Made by a program: the position numbers and the translations under genes. The notes under the pieces are model-generated. The model worked only from the letters and a program-made list of their open reading frames with translations, did not search any database and was not told where the DNA came from. 64,000 nt of DNA from Paenibacillus rhizovicinus. GTDB lineage: Bacteria > Bacillota > Bacilli > Paenibacillales > Paenibacillaceae. Of this stretch, positions 41,427 through 50,632 are shown one piece after another. The stretch spans positions 5,692,001-5,756,000 of the forward strand of contig NZ_CP048286.1 in the NCBI RefSeq assembly GCF_010365285.1, read 5' to 3'. Positions within the stretch are counted from its first letter, which is position 1, and each line of letters starts with the position of its first letter.

Positions 41427-42641
41427 ATGAACTTACCCTTATTAAACGGACGCCAAATTCAATTATGGCGCATGGCTATTTATTTCATATTTGCTTTGCC
41501 AGGCTTTGCTATTGCCTCCTGGGTTTCGCGTACGCCGACCATACGGGATGATCTGGGCGCTACGACGTCACAGATGGGCTGGATTATTTTTGGACTGGCC
41601 ATAGGCTCGATCATCGGTCTGACCCTTTCGAGTCATCTTATCGCGCATAAAGGCGGGCGCTTTGTTATGATTGCCGGATTAGTTATCAGTTCGATTGGAC
41701 TTGTGATCGTAGGTTTAGGGGGATCGTGGCTGACGAATGGCATTGTGGTGTTTCTGGGACTAGCCGTCTTCGGCTTCGGAAACGGAATATGCGACGTGGC
41801 CATGAACGTGGAGGGAACCGCCGTTGAGCGGGCTGCCCGAAAGTCGCTCTTAACCGGGTTCCATGCCGCGTTTAGCGTAGGTACGCTGCTTGGCGCAATG
41901 GCCGGATCGGCTGCGATTAAGCTCGGTATCCCGGTCCCTGTTCATATGGCGCTTGCCGTGGCGGTCATCTTGCTTTCCATTCTATATGCCTACCGCCTCG
42001 TACCCGCAGGCACCGGGAAGGAAACTGGCGGCGAATCGGCTGAACCGCCAATGCGCGCAAGCGAACGTATGGCGATATGGAAAGAGCGGCGTACCATCCT
42101 GATCGGGATTATCGTGCTCGGCATGGCTTTTGCGGAAGGCTCGGCAAACGACTGGCTGCCGCTCGTTATGGTGGACGGCTACAAGGTTACGCCGGCCTTG
42201 GGCTCATTCGCTTTTGGCTTATTCGTAGCCGCCATGACGATAGGCCGTGCAGCCGGCGGCAAGCTGCTCGACCGATTCGGCAGAGTCGTCGTATTGCGGG
42301 CATCCGCGCTGTTTGCGATTGCAGGACTGTTAATCGTGATATTCGGGCATAGTTATGGGATTGCTGCAAGCGGAATCGTGCTTTGGGGACTTGGGGCGGC
42401 ATTCGGCTTTCCGGTTGGGCTGTCCGCGGCGGGAGACGATCCGCGCGGCGTTGCGGCAAGGGTAAGCGCGGTATCGACGGCCGGTTACCTTGCCTTTCTT
42501 GTCGGCCCGCCGCTGCTCGGGATTATCGGCGACTCGGTCAGTCTGCTGCGTGCCCTGATCGTCGTGCTAGTCGCTGTAACCGTCGCAGGGCTGCTGTCAC
42601 AAGCGGCGAAGCCTTTGGAGGGCAAAGAATCAAGTCAATAG
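41427..42641 (+). CDS. MFS transporter (YbjJ-like)
   Basis: About 404 residues from the ATG at 41427 (GAGGAGG), with around twelve hydrophobic helices. The loop 2-3 motif is GLTLSSHLIAHKGGRFVM. The internal pseudo-repeat starts near residue 200 (RMAIWKERRTILIGIIVLGM), and KLLDRFGRVVVLR is the second loop motif. It resembles the YbjJ/fucose-permease-like branch. With the ROK regulator upstream in the same operon, transport of a carbohydrate is likely (inference). Confidence 0.87.
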   Translation: MNLPLLNGRQIQLWRMAIYFIFALPGFAIASWVSRTPTIRDDLGATTSQMGWIIFGLAIGSIIGLTLSSHLIAHKGGRFVMIAGLVISSIGLVIVGLGGSWLTNGIVVFLGLAVFGFGNGICDVAMNVEGTAVERAARKSLLTGFHAAFSVGTLLGAMAGSAAIKLGIPVPVHMALAVAVILLSILYAYRLVPAGTGKETGGESAEPPMRASERMAIWKERRTILIGIIVLGMAFAEGSANDWLPLVMVDGYKVTPALGSFAFGLFVAAMTIGRAAGGKLLDRFGRVVVLRASALFAIAGLLIVIFGHSYGIAASGIVLWGLGAAFGFPVGLSAAGDDPRGVAARVSAVSTAGYLAFLVGPPLLGIIGDSVSLLRALIVVLVAVTVAGLLSQAAKPLEGKESSQ

Positions 42642-42687
42642 GTCATGAATAGAGAGATACCAGTAGGTTTAAAGGAGAGATGTTCAG

Positions 42688-43080
42688 TTGGTTCTGGAAA
42701 TCGTCATTAATTTACCTATTGAACCGAAAGAAGTTCCAACACTAAGGGAGCTCGTTGGTTGGGATGGAAGGCATTCGGATTATCCAATTTTATTTGAACG
42801 TTGCAATTTTTGGGCTGGTCTCAGAGATGACAAAAATGAGCTGATTGCATTCGGCTATATTGCAGGAATGGGACTGCAACATGGGTATATGGAAGACATC
42901 ATTATACATCCTCAACATCAACGAAAAGGGATAGGCAAAGCTTTAGTAACGCGTTTACTTGAAGAAGCAGAACACTCTGGAATCGAGATCGTAACCTTAA
43001 CGCACGATAAAAAGCATGAAGCTTTCTATTCAAACTGTGGATTTGCTCGTTGTTCTGCTGGTCTGTGGAGGAAAGAATAA
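42688..43080 (+). CDS. GNAT N-acetyltransferase
   Basis: 130 residues from a TTG (AAGGAGAG upstream). A compact single-domain GNAT: AFGYIAGMGLQHGYMEDIIIHPQH, then QRKGIGKALVTRLLEEAEHS (acetyl-CoA loop), and AFYSNCGFARCSAGLW. Acceptor unknown. Ends at the strong terminator at 43084. Confidence 0.8.
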   Translation: MVLEIVINLPIEPKEVPTLRELVGWDGRHSDYPILFERCNFWAGLRDDKNELIAFGYIAGMGLQHGYMEDIIIHPQHQRKGIGKALVTRLLEEAEHSGIEIVTLTHDKKHEAFYSNCGFARCSAGLWRKE

Positions 43081-43083
43081 TGG

Positions 43084-43120
43084 AGAAAGGGCCAATGCCA
43101 TGGCGGCATTGGCCCTTTCT
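43084..43120. terminator. bidirectional intrinsic terminator
   Basis: A 16-bp stem, AGAAAGGGCCAATGCC with its complement over ATGGC, between convergent genes. Confidence 0.85.
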
Positions 43121-43132
43121 TCGCGTAATCCG

Positions 43133-43480
43133 CTAGGATTGGTACCCGGGCAGATTCGTATTCTGGTTCGTCAGCTTAGGAAGCAGGCGTAGCGATTCGA
43201 TATGCGCCTTCGTCTCCGGCGTCCCAAGCTCGTAAATATAAGCGTACAGATCCAGCAAGTCGTCACTGAACTCTTCCGTCGCAGGATCTTTCTCCGCTGA
43301 CTTGAATGGGATGATTGCCCGGCCCGACGTTATTTCGTCGTTGTGTTCCTCCCGTTCGAGCTTGCGCTTGAGTATGACCAGCTGCCGTTCGTCCGCCTGA
43401 ATGGCGAGATGATCGGTCTCCGGCGCCTCCTCCTGAATGGTCTTGGCGGATATCGAAACATAATAAATAGGCAATGGCAT
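43133..43480 (-). CDS. hypothetical protein
   Basis: About 115 residues from the ATG at 43480 (AAGGAGAG). PLPIYYVSISAKTIQEEAPE opens the protein and a charged, helical middle follows (LVILKRKLEREEHNDE). No recognised domain; probably cytoplasmic. Confidence 0.6.
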   Translation of the reverse strand: MPLPIYYVSISAKTIQEEAPETDHLAIQADERQLVILKRKLEREEHNDEITSGRAIIPFKSAEKDPATEEFSDDLLDLYAYIYELGTPETKAHIESLRLLPKLTNQNTNLPGYQS

Positions 43481-43688
43481 AACGATCTCTCCTTTCAAGC
43501 AGTTTGGAAGTCTTGCGTAGGTCGGCACTATATGGATCTTTAAACAGCCGAGTCCCAAGCGAATCCGAGTCGAGTCAAAATCGGGAAAGTTGAGCTGGTG
43601 GCCGGCATTCTCCTCGGAAATTCGGGAAGGAAGCGCGCGGACGCGCGGGTAGACGACTCTCGTGGTGAAACTTTAAGCTGCCGATTCT

Positions 43689-43964
43689 TTAATAAAGCCG
43701 GCTTTGCCGGCGATAAGCTGTCGGCGTCATGCCCGTCGACCGATGAAAAGATTTAGTGAATACCATGCATCGAAGAGTAGTCGTTCGTTCCACAATGTCC
43801 GTGATAGAATCGTTGCTTCGAAGCAGATCATGCTGAGTCTTCTGGATCCGGCATTGGTTCCAATACTTCTTCGGTGTCTGATTGGTCTGGCTGCGAAACA
43901 AGGCATGGAAATGACTGCACTTAAGACGATCGCCGAGGTCGAAGTTGAACGAGGCCAAACGCAA
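43689..43964 (-). pseudogene. remnant of an AraC-family regulator (DNA-binding domain)
   Basis: 91 residues matching the double helix-turn-helix of AraC proteins: SHFHALFRSQTNQTPKKYWN, then SITDIVERTTTLRCMVFTKS and FHRSTGMTPTAYRR. Residues of the second helix (normally DIAxxxGFxDxxYF) are scrambled, and the N-terminal ligand domain is not found upstream. Probably a dead fragment. Confidence 0.65.
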
Positions 43965-44053
43965 AATGAGCGATCGCGGTTACCGGAATCTCTCCGATAT
44001 ACTCCACATCGCTCTCAACGCTACGCCCTTAGGGGTAGGGGAGGAATGATATT

Positions 44054-45025
44054 TTAGAATCCCTGATTAGCTAACCAATCATATAGACTATTAGGTGATA
44101 TGCCATTTGAAATGGTTGAATTTGTGGTTACGTAGCCGAGAATTTTATTTTGATAAACGATTTCAGGAGGGGTCGAAGTGAACTTATTAAAAGCACTATC
44201 CGATGAGTAAGATCCGCCATACGTTCCGTATTCATTCCAAATGCTTGTAGTGGAATATTTACTGCCGTATGTTCCGTATGTATTGAAAATCGAATCCGAG
44301 TCGTACTTGTTAGTTGAAAGCTTGCCGAGATAAACCTTACCATCGTTGGAATACAGCAGAGGAAAAGTCTTAGTAGTATTTGTTGAAGTATTTGTTGAAG
44401 AGTTAGCGTTATTGTTATTAGATATTGAGGTTGTAGTCGAGGTGATGATATACGATGCAACTCTGTCCATTAATTGTTTGCCCGTTATTTTCCCGTCTAC
44501 CCACTCATTGATGTCTGATGTAAAGAACGCATAGTATTCACCGCTTGTGAAATTTATTATAAGTAGTTTGGTGGGTAAATGATAACCTGCAGCAGCAATA
44601 TTCGTGAGATTGTCATCGCTTAATGTTGAAGGTACTCCGTTATAATTCATAGTAACTGAACTGGATTTCCCGTCATATTTTATGCCTATTGAGTTAATCC
44701 CATATTTCACAACACTCGAAAACAACTGCTGGTCATTCGCTCCGGAAGAGGGGGCGGATTTTGTTGGAGAAGTGATTTCGACTGTACGATTATTTGCATC
44801 CCAGTTTACTCCAACTCCTGCTTTTGCAAGCATGGAAACAGGAACCATCGTGTTGCCATTAAAAGATATGGCAGGAACCCCTGATGTTGACTTGACTTCT
44901 TTCCCATCTACTTTAACTCTTACGATGTCATAACCTTTATACTTGCCGTACAAGCTTGTTGCGCTAACAACCCCGGTCAACAACAACATAATTACTACAA
45001 ACGAAAGAATGATTTTCTTCTTCAC
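44054..45025 (-). CDS. secreted protein with copper-amine-oxidase-like N-terminal (stalk) domain
   Basis: About 323 residues from a GTG at 45025 (an ATG at 45091 is also in frame; neither has a strong site). The signal peptide IILSFVVIMLLLTGVVSA is followed by the stalk-domain pattern VKVDGKEVKSTSGVPAISF, GNTMVPVSMLAKAGVGVNWD. After a Ser/Asn/Thr-rich linker with poly-Asn comes a repeated unit: FNTYGTYGSKYSTTSI, WNEYGTYGGSYSSDSA, FNKF. Such YG repeats are seen in surface proteins of bacilli. Function unknown. Confidence 0.75.
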   Translation of the reverse strand: MKKKIILSFVVIMLLLTGVVSATSLYGKYKGYDIVRVKVDGKEVKSTSGVPAISFNGNTMVPVSMLAKAGVGVNWDANNRTVEITSPTKSAPSSGANDQQLFSSVVKYGINSIGIKYDGKSSSVTMNYNGVPSTLSDDNLTNIAAAGYHLPTKLLIINFTSGEYYAFFTSDINEWVDGKITGKQLMDRVASYIITSTTTSISNNNNANSSTNTSTNTTKTFPLLYSNDGKVYLGKLSTNKYDSDSIFNTYGTYGSKYSTTSIWNEYGTYGGSYSSDSAFNKFTSTPPEIVYQNKILGYVTTNSTISNGISPNSLYDWLANQGF

Positions 45026-45279
45026 ACACACGCCCCGTTTCCTTAATATGGATACAATACGTATCGTATCAAAATTAAGTAACATCAACAATGAGCTGCA
45101 TGTAAATATACTCCGTTTGCTTCAAAAACAAGTGAGAGTTATATGAATTACTCGTTACGGTACCATACCTTGGGCTGTTTTTAACTAGTAAAAGAACACA
45201 ACTTGTAATCGGTTTTCCAGTAACATACACCGTCTTCCGCTGGACTTTTCTGGTTTAGAATTAAGGGACTCAATAATAA

Positions 45280-45465
45280 GCTATTCAAAAGGCGCTAACG
45301 TTGGCTGTGGCTTCTGTATACACGTCGCCGATCGTCGAACGTAACGAAGAAGAGGCAGGAAGCTTCATTCGGATTGACGGTGATGGCATTCAAGTCATCG
45401 AGGTGAAGGCAGCGGCATTGTGCTGTGAATCTTTGTTCCGGCTCTCGAATAGGATAGTTGTCTGA
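45280..45465 (+). pseudogene. C-terminal gene remnant
   Basis: An open frame without start encodes LAVASVYTSPIVERNEEEAG, FIRIDGDGIQVIEVKAAAL and a stop. The sequence is GC-rich like the next gene and reads like the last strands of a beta-sandwich enzyme domain, but I cannot name the family. GGCGCTAACG, the element core, lies at its 5' edge (45291-45300). Confidence 0.4.
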
Positions 45466-45502
45466 TAAGGGAATGGATACCGTAGAGGATGAGGTGCGAT
45501 AA

Positions 45503-46927
45503 ATGGGGAATGAGCAAATCGGAGTTATGATTAAGCAAGGTCCGCAGTCTTGGGGGATTATCCAGCAAGTGAACGGAACGGCATCCATAGCGATGTCGGG
45601 TATCTGGTCCGCGAACGAGGCTTGCAAGTCGCCGCAAGTATACGCCCGGGTTGTCAGGGAGGACTCGGCCGAGATGATTGTCGCATGGGTAGCTGCCGAG
45701 ATGGGAGAAGGGCAAGCTTGGACTATTCGGTTAGATCATGTGCCAGCAGGCGGCTTGTACCGTATTGAAACCTGTCTACAGATTGCGAATGCAGAACCGG
45801 AAGGGGAAAGAAGCGTAGTCGGGCTCGAATGGGCCATGCGCGGAGATATGATTCACCATGTCGGAGTCGGGGATTTATGGGTGATCGCCGGACAGAGCAA
45901 TGCCGCAGGCTACGGTAAAGGACCGGTTAACGATCCTCCCGAAATGGGGATTCACTTGCTGCGGAACAACGGAAACTGGGATTTGGCGACGCACCCCTTC
46001 AATGAGTCTACGAATACGATACATATCGAGAACCGCGAGGGAGGCAACCCGGGTCATTCTCCATTTCTAGCTTTTGCGCGTATGATCAAACGGAAGACAG
46101 GCTATCCGGTCGGACTCGTGCAAACCGCATTAGGCGGCTCGCCTCTTCGGTCGTGGAATCCGCAAGAAGAGGGCACGCTGTATCGCAATATGGTAAACAT
46201 CGTGCAATCGGTGGGCGGAACCGTGAAAGGCGTGCTGTGGTATCAAGGCTGCAGCGATTGTAATCCAGAAGAATGCCATACTTACGGGGAGCGGTTCGGT
46301 GCCATGGTAAGCGAGTGGCGACGCGATTTGCAAGACGCCGGTCTCCCATTCATTACGGTTCAGTTAAATCGTCATACGGCTTCCCCGGCCATGAACGACG
46401 CCGAAGCCGATCGCTCTTGGGGTACGCTAAGAGAACAGCAGCGGACGGCTGCGCTAATGATGGATCATGTAACCGTCGTTCCGGCAATCGATTGCCCGCT
46501 TTCCGACGAAATCCATAATAGCCCTGCAGGCAATTTGTTGATCGGGGAACGTATGGCGCGAGCGGCGTTGGCAACGGTTTACGGACAAAACCTTCATTAC
46601 CGTGCCCCGATCATCAGCAATGCCCGATTAAGCAGCGATGCCGCGGGAGGGACGACGGTGGAACTGGAGTTCGGTGACGTGGGAGGATATTTGCTGCACA
46701 CAGGCCCAAGTCAGTCCGTATTCACGTTGGAAGATGAGGACGGTAACGTAGACGTGCTGGAATGGTATATCTCCGGCAAAGACACCATCCATATCAAGCC
46801 CGGCCGTCCGCTGCAGGGACAGCTCTATGTGAATGGCGCCTATGAAAGAAATCCGGCCGCGTATTTCCCGCTGGATAGCTTGACGTATATGCCCGTTCTT
46901 TCCTTTTATCATTTCCCTGTTCACTGA
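45503..46927 (+). CDS. sialate O-acetylesterase-like SGNH hydrolase
   Basis: 474 residues. The N-terminal beta domain is followed by the SASA domain: LWVIAGQSNAAGYGKG (catalytic Ser in GQSN, about residue 132), VQTALGGSPLRSW, LWYQGCSDCNPEE and SDEIHNSPAGNLLIG (Asp/His of the triad), then a C-terminal beta domain. No signal peptide. It probably deacetylates sugars on plant or host glycans imported into the cell (inference). Start ATG after GAGGTGCG. Followed by a terminator. Confidence 0.85.
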   Translation: MGNEQIGVMIKQGPQSWGIIQQVNGTASIAMSGIWSANEACKSPQVYARVVREDSAEMIVAWVAAEMGEGQAWTIRLDHVPAGGLYRIETCLQIANAEPEGERSVVGLEWAMRGDMIHHVGVGDLWVIAGQSNAAGYGKGPVNDPPEMGIHLLRNNGNWDLATHPFNESTNTIHIENREGGNPGHSPFLAFARMIKRKTGYPVGLVQTALGGSPLRSWNPQEEGTLYRNMVNIVQSVGGTVKGVLWYQGCSDCNPEECHTYGERFGAMVSEWRRDLQDAGLPFITVQLNRHTASPAMNDAEADRSWGTLREQQRTAALMMDHVTVVPAIDCPLSDEIHNSPAGNLLIGERMARAALATVYGQNLHYRAPIISNARLSSDAAGGTTVELEFGDVGGYLLHTGPSQSVFTLEDEDGNVDVLEWYISGKDTIHIKPGRPLQGQLYVNGAYERNPAAYFPLDSLTYMPVLSFYHFPVH

Positions 46928-46969
46928 TTGAAGCGCGGTCCGAGCAGGTCGCGCAGGCAGCAATACAAC

Positions 46970-47011
46970 GGACAAGCGAGTGCCATTGCGCACCCGGTTG
47001 TCCGTTTTTAG
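46970..47011 (+). terminator. intrinsic terminator
   Basis: ACGGACAA (46970-46977) and TTGTCCGT (47000-47007) followed by TTTTTA, 43 bp after the esterase stop. Confidence 0.85.
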
Positions 47012-47108
47012 TTTGCGATTTCAAGACGGCTCCGGTCGTATAGTGCTGGCTGGTCTTGAAGCTTGGATTCACTAATTATTATGGATTAGCAATTATTATT
47101 TCATGGAC

Positions 47109-47135
47109 TGTAACATTTATCGTTGCCAGATCGTG
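47109..47135 (+). promoter_or_regulatory. candidate ECF-type autoregulatory promoter
   Basis: TGTAAC (47109-47114) and CGTG (47132-47135) are 17 bp apart, 42 bp before the sigma gene; the AAC..CGT pattern is typical of ECF sigma promoters. The element probably drives the sigma/anti-sigma operon by its own product. Confidence 0.5.
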
Positions 47136-47177
47136 GTAAGGTTGTAGGCAGCAAGGAAAAGCGGGGTGATCGCAGTT

Positions 47178-47684
47178 GTGAGCGTCAAGATAGAAGACGT
47201 TTACCGTATGCATATGAACGATATCTACCGGTATTTGCACAGATTGACCGGGGATATCGGGGCTGCGGAAGATTTGACGCAAGACACGTTCATTCGTGCT
47301 TTCCGCTATTTGGATGTGAAGAAGGACGGGGTAGTGCGGCCTTGGCTATTCAAGGTCGCTTATCATGCCTTCATAGACTGGTACCGTAAACGCAAACGAG
47401 TAGGGCTAACTGTCCTTCGTGATGCATACGCCGAAACATCGGAAGAGAGGCAAGATCCGGAAGATCACGTCTTGCATAAGGAATTATGGGAAACGTTCGA
47501 GCAGGTCATTTCCCAATTTCCGTGGAAGCAAAGGCATGCCTTGCTGATGTTTTACGCGCATCAATTGAGTTATGAGGAGATAGCAGAAGTGCTGGATATT
47601 TCGCTTGCGGACGTGAAAAGCGCGATCTATCGGGGAAGGCAGAAACTACGCGTCAATTGGAGGAGTGAGGATCATGAGCAATGA
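47178..47684 (+). CDS. ECF sigma factor (SigM-like)
   Basis: About 168 residues from a GTG at 47178 after GGGGTGAT. Region 2 includes YLHRLTGDIGAAEDLTQDTF, IRAFRYLDVKK and PWLFKVAYHAFIDWYRKRKR. Region 4 is FPWKQRHALLMFYAHQLSYE, EIAEVLDISLADVKSAIYRG. It is the first gene of an operon with its anti-sigma factor, overlapping by 11 bp. Target genes are unknown. Confidence 0.9.
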   Translation: MSVKIEDVYRMHMNDIYRYLHRLTGDIGAAEDLTQDTFIRAFRYLDVKKDGVVRPWLFKVAYHAFIDWYRKRKRVGLTVLRDAYAETSEERQDPEDHVLHKELWETFEQVISQFPWKQRHALLMFYAHQLSYEEIAEVLDISLADVKSAIYRGRQKLRVNWRSEDHEQ

Positions 47685-48783
47685 ACATAACGACGAGGAG
47701 TGGGATCGGCAGCTGTTCAAGCAGTTCAAACCCCGGGAGCAGCATGCTCAGACCTTCTTGCCGGAAGAGGTGCAGACACGTATCTTGAAGAAAGGAAGAC
47801 GGCGGAGCAGACTCTTCGTTATCCTGATCTCGTTCTCGACGCTCGTCATGCTTGCACTTATTCTAATCGGTTATATGTATTCGAATTCGCTCTTCGTTAC
47901 GCGATGGTTCGAACCCAATACCCAGGCGGCATTACGGATCACGGCGGATGTGATTCAGTTCAATAAGCCCGGCGTTACGGCTTCAAGTTCTTCCGGCCAG
48001 AACAAGTTCTTCTCATGGACCTTTCAGTTTAAGCTGAACGAACGAGTCGGACGTGAAGCGCGTACCGTGGGCACCTTTCAAGATAACTTTGTTTTCTCGA
48101 AGCTGACCGGGAAATTTAATTGGAACGATGGCCGGCACAGTACGCCGTTTAACTTTCATTATCCCGTCGGAGATGACACGAACGGGGCCCAAACAGCCTT
48201 GAATCCGAATGGCTGGAAGACGCTGCAGAAATTGCCGGAAGGAACCGTCGCCCAACTAGCGATTTCATTGGACCGCCCTATGACGCATGACGAATATTTT
48301 GCGCTCATCAAGAACTATGACGTGGATACAACGTGGCTCGCCATCGATACGGGCATCGAGAAGGGTTTGTCTGCGCGGCATCAGCTACTCGGAAATGGAT
48401 TGGTATTCGGCTATGCGCCGGATGCTTTGAATTATGGAGACGATGATAGCGGAAGTTTCACGATCGCCGTGAACGGGGAAGGCGAGCGTAGAGCCACAGC
48501 ATATATGAACGAGCTGCAATATTTGATCGCGCATCCCAAATGGACGAATATATTACTCGCTGCCGTTAATCACGAGCCTGAAGTAAAAGCGGTCACGCTG
48601 GAACAGAGGTATGCCTACTTGAAAGAGAACGGGGTTCAGATCTATGGCGCTGTGCTGACCGGTCCAACGAAGGAATTACTGAAGCTGAAGGATGATCATA
48701 GGGTGAATTCGCCTTTCGTAGGCGCCGTAGATTGGTGGAATTGGGATCAGCAATCTGCCATCGGAACTGAATTCAGTTATTAA
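47674..48783 (+). CDS. transmembrane anti-sigma factor
   Basis: About 369 residues from the ATG at 47674. A cytoplasmic N-terminus (about 45 residues, WDRQLFKQFKPREQHAQTF) binds the sigma factor. One helix (LFVILISFSTLVMLALILIG, about 50-69) is followed by a large extracytoplasmic sensor domain. The architecture is that of YhdL/YxlC-related anti-sigma factors with the 'sigma factor regulator' C-terminal domain. Its overlap with the sigma gene supports the pairing. Confidence 0.85.
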   Translation: MSNEHNDEEWDRQLFKQFKPREQHAQTFLPEEVQTRILKKGRRRSRLFVILISFSTLVMLALILIGYMYSNSLFVTRWFEPNTQAALRITADVIQFNKPGVTASSSSGQNKFFSWTFQFKLNERVGREARTVGTFQDNFVFSKLTGKFNWNDGRHSTPFNFHYPVGDDTNGAQTALNPNGWKTLQKLPEGTVAQLAISLDRPMTHDEYFALIKNYDVDTTWLAIDTGIEKGLSARHQLLGNGLVFGYAPDALNYGDDDSGSFTIAVNGEGERRATAYMNELQYLIAHPKWTNILLAAVNHEPEVKAVTLEQRYAYLKENGVQIYGAVLTGPTKELLKLKDDHRVNSPFVGAVDWWNWDQQSAIGTEFSY

Positions 48784-48803
48784 AATGGGCGGGGGAATAA
48801 CTT

Positions 48804-49337
48804 ATGAGGGATCCGGTAAAACCATTTGAAATTGATATACAACCAGCAGAAGCCCAGCAAATCGAATTCGTGCATCGTATCTTCTCCCCTGAGAACTTTA
48901 CCTTTCCCCAACATCGAAGATACGAGGTCCAACGCAAGGGCGAAGGCGTATATTTGATTGCTTGGCACCGCGGGACTCCAGTCGGCGGATTTCTCGTCAG
49001 ATGGAGCGGACCTCAGGATACCAGAGTTTCTTCCCGTGTCGACGTAACGAACAGCGCCTTCCTTGAAGGCGGACTGACGATTGAAGCATACCGGCGCAAA
49101 GGGGTCGCGACAGCAATCATACATGAAGCAGAGCGGCTGGCCAAAGAGCATGGTTGTATCCGTATCGGCATGGAAGTCGGCAGCAGCGACAACCCGGATG
49201 CAAAACGACTTTATGAAAAACTGGGTTATGCCGATTGGGGCCATGGCGACTTTACGATCAGTTGGGCGTATAAGGATGCTGAAGGGAATTCGAGAATTGA
49301 CTCTGAAGTGGTGACCTTTATGTATAAATCCCTTTAA
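48804..49337 (+). CDS. GNAT N-acetyltransferase
   Basis: 177 residues. TNSAFLEGGLTIEAYRRKGV then ATAIIHEAERLAKEHGC forms the acetyl-CoA-binding strand-loop-helix, and SSDNPDAKRLYEKLGYADWG the typical end. Ribosome site GGCGGGGG. It begins 20 bp after the anti-sigma gene, so read-through transcription is possible. Confidence 0.82.
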   Translation: MRDPVKPFEIDIQPAEAQQIEFVHRIFSPENFTFPQHRRYEVQRKGEGVYLIAWHRGTPVGGFLVRWSGPQDTRVSSRVDVTNSAFLEGGLTIEAYRRKGVATAIIHEAERLAKEHGCIRIGMEVGSSDNPDAKRLYEKLGYADWGHGDFTISWAYKDAEGNSRIDSEVVTFMYKSL

Positions 49338-49429
49338 TATAAGTGAGAGGCGGGATAATCTACTGTCCGGCTATACTTCCTTACTTTGGTCGGGTTCCTA
49401 ACGACAGCTCAAGATTAGGAGTGAACGGC

Positions 49430-50473
49430 ATGAAAGTCAACTATCCGATCGAAGATCACGCGCTTGCGATGCACCTTAACAGCGAATATGGCTTGGAAAT
49501 CGAAGCCGTCCGCTTTATTCCGATGGGCGATTCGGCATACTCGTATGAAGCGAGCTGCACGAACGGGGAACGGTACTATCTGAAGCTGTTCGACCATCGG
49601 AACGAGAGACAAGCAAGCAGCATGGCGCGGCTTCAACACTATTTGCCATTCACTTGGCAGCTGCATGATCAAGGACTTTTTCAAAATCTCACCTATCCGC
49701 TCCGCAATCGGCATGGCGAATTTATAACTGCGTTCAATGGGTTCACGGTCGTCGTCTTTAACTTCATCGAAGGGGAAACATTAGCGGAGGCCTACCCGTT
49801 CTCGGAGGATATTGTTGAACATATTGCCGTGACCGTGGCTGCAATTCATTGCAATCCCCCACTTATAGCTAAGCCATCGCTTATGACAGAGAACTATGAT
49901 ATTTCCTTTGCCTCCGACTTGGAGAAGTGCATGTCGGTGCTCGAAGATACGTTGACCTTCAACCATCCAATCAGGCAGGCTCTGCGCGAGCGGGTTTTGC
50001 CCCGGAAAGAGCGAATCTTGGCCCTGCTGGACCTGGTGCGAAGCCTTCGCGGCGCAGCGCTGGCCGATACGAGAGACAACGTCCTTTGCCACGGCGATCT
50101 CTGGGGAGGGAATTTGATTCTTCATGACAACGAGCTGCATGTGCTGGATTGGGAATCCGCGATGTTGGCGCCGCCGGAACTGGATCTAGTGGGCTATATA
50201 GGCAAGGAGTTCGAGGTGTTCTGGTCCGCGTACGAGCAGCATATCGGTCAACCCGTGACGCTGAATCCGGACTTGCTGCGGTTCTATGCCTATCGCCATC
50301 ATCTTCGGAATCTAACCAACTGGATCATGAATATTCTCTATCGCAACACGGAAGAGACGCAGAATGAAAATGATTTGGACATGATTATGAATCATTGCAT
50401 GAACCGTTGGGAGAGTATCGAGTCCAAGGTGGAAGCAGTCGAGGCTATCTTGCAGAAGCGAAACCATTCATGA
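49430..50473 (+). CDS. aminoglycoside-phosphotransferase-fold kinase
   Basis: About 347 residues from the ATG at 49430 (AGGAGTG). Kinase-like features: RYYLKLFDHRNER (ATP Lys), VLCHGDLWGGNLIL (catalytic loop HGD..N, about residue 222), VLDWESAMLAPPELDLVGYI (metal Asp). This APH/choline-kinase-like family covers antibiotic and small-metabolite kinases; the substrate is not evident. Confidence 0.85.
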   Translation: MKVNYPIEDHALAMHLNSEYGLEIEAVRFIPMGDSAYSYEASCTNGERYYLKLFDHRNERQASSMARLQHYLPFTWQLHDQGLFQNLTYPLRNRHGEFITAFNGFTVVVFNFIEGETLAEAYPFSEDIVEHIAVTVAAIHCNPPLIAKPSLMTENYDISFASDLEKCMSVLEDTLTFNHPIRQALRERVLPRKERILALLDLVRSLRGAALADTRDNVLCHGDLWGGNLILHDNELHVLDWESAMLAPPELDLVGYIGKEFEVFWSAYEQHIGQPVTLNPDLLRFYAYRHHLRNLTNWIMNILYRNTEETQNENDLDMIMNHCMNRWESIESKVEAVEAILQKRNHS

Positions 50474-50632
50474 AACAGAGGCAAGTCGCCTATTCGTGTG
50501 GCTTGTTTCTGTTTTTGAACCTTGATAATAAAGCGTTTTCACTATACAGCTATTCCCGTTTGCGGTATTGTATACATATCCAAATTAGGAAGCGATGTTC
50601 ATCGCATATGGGAAAAAGGAGCTGACAGAAGC

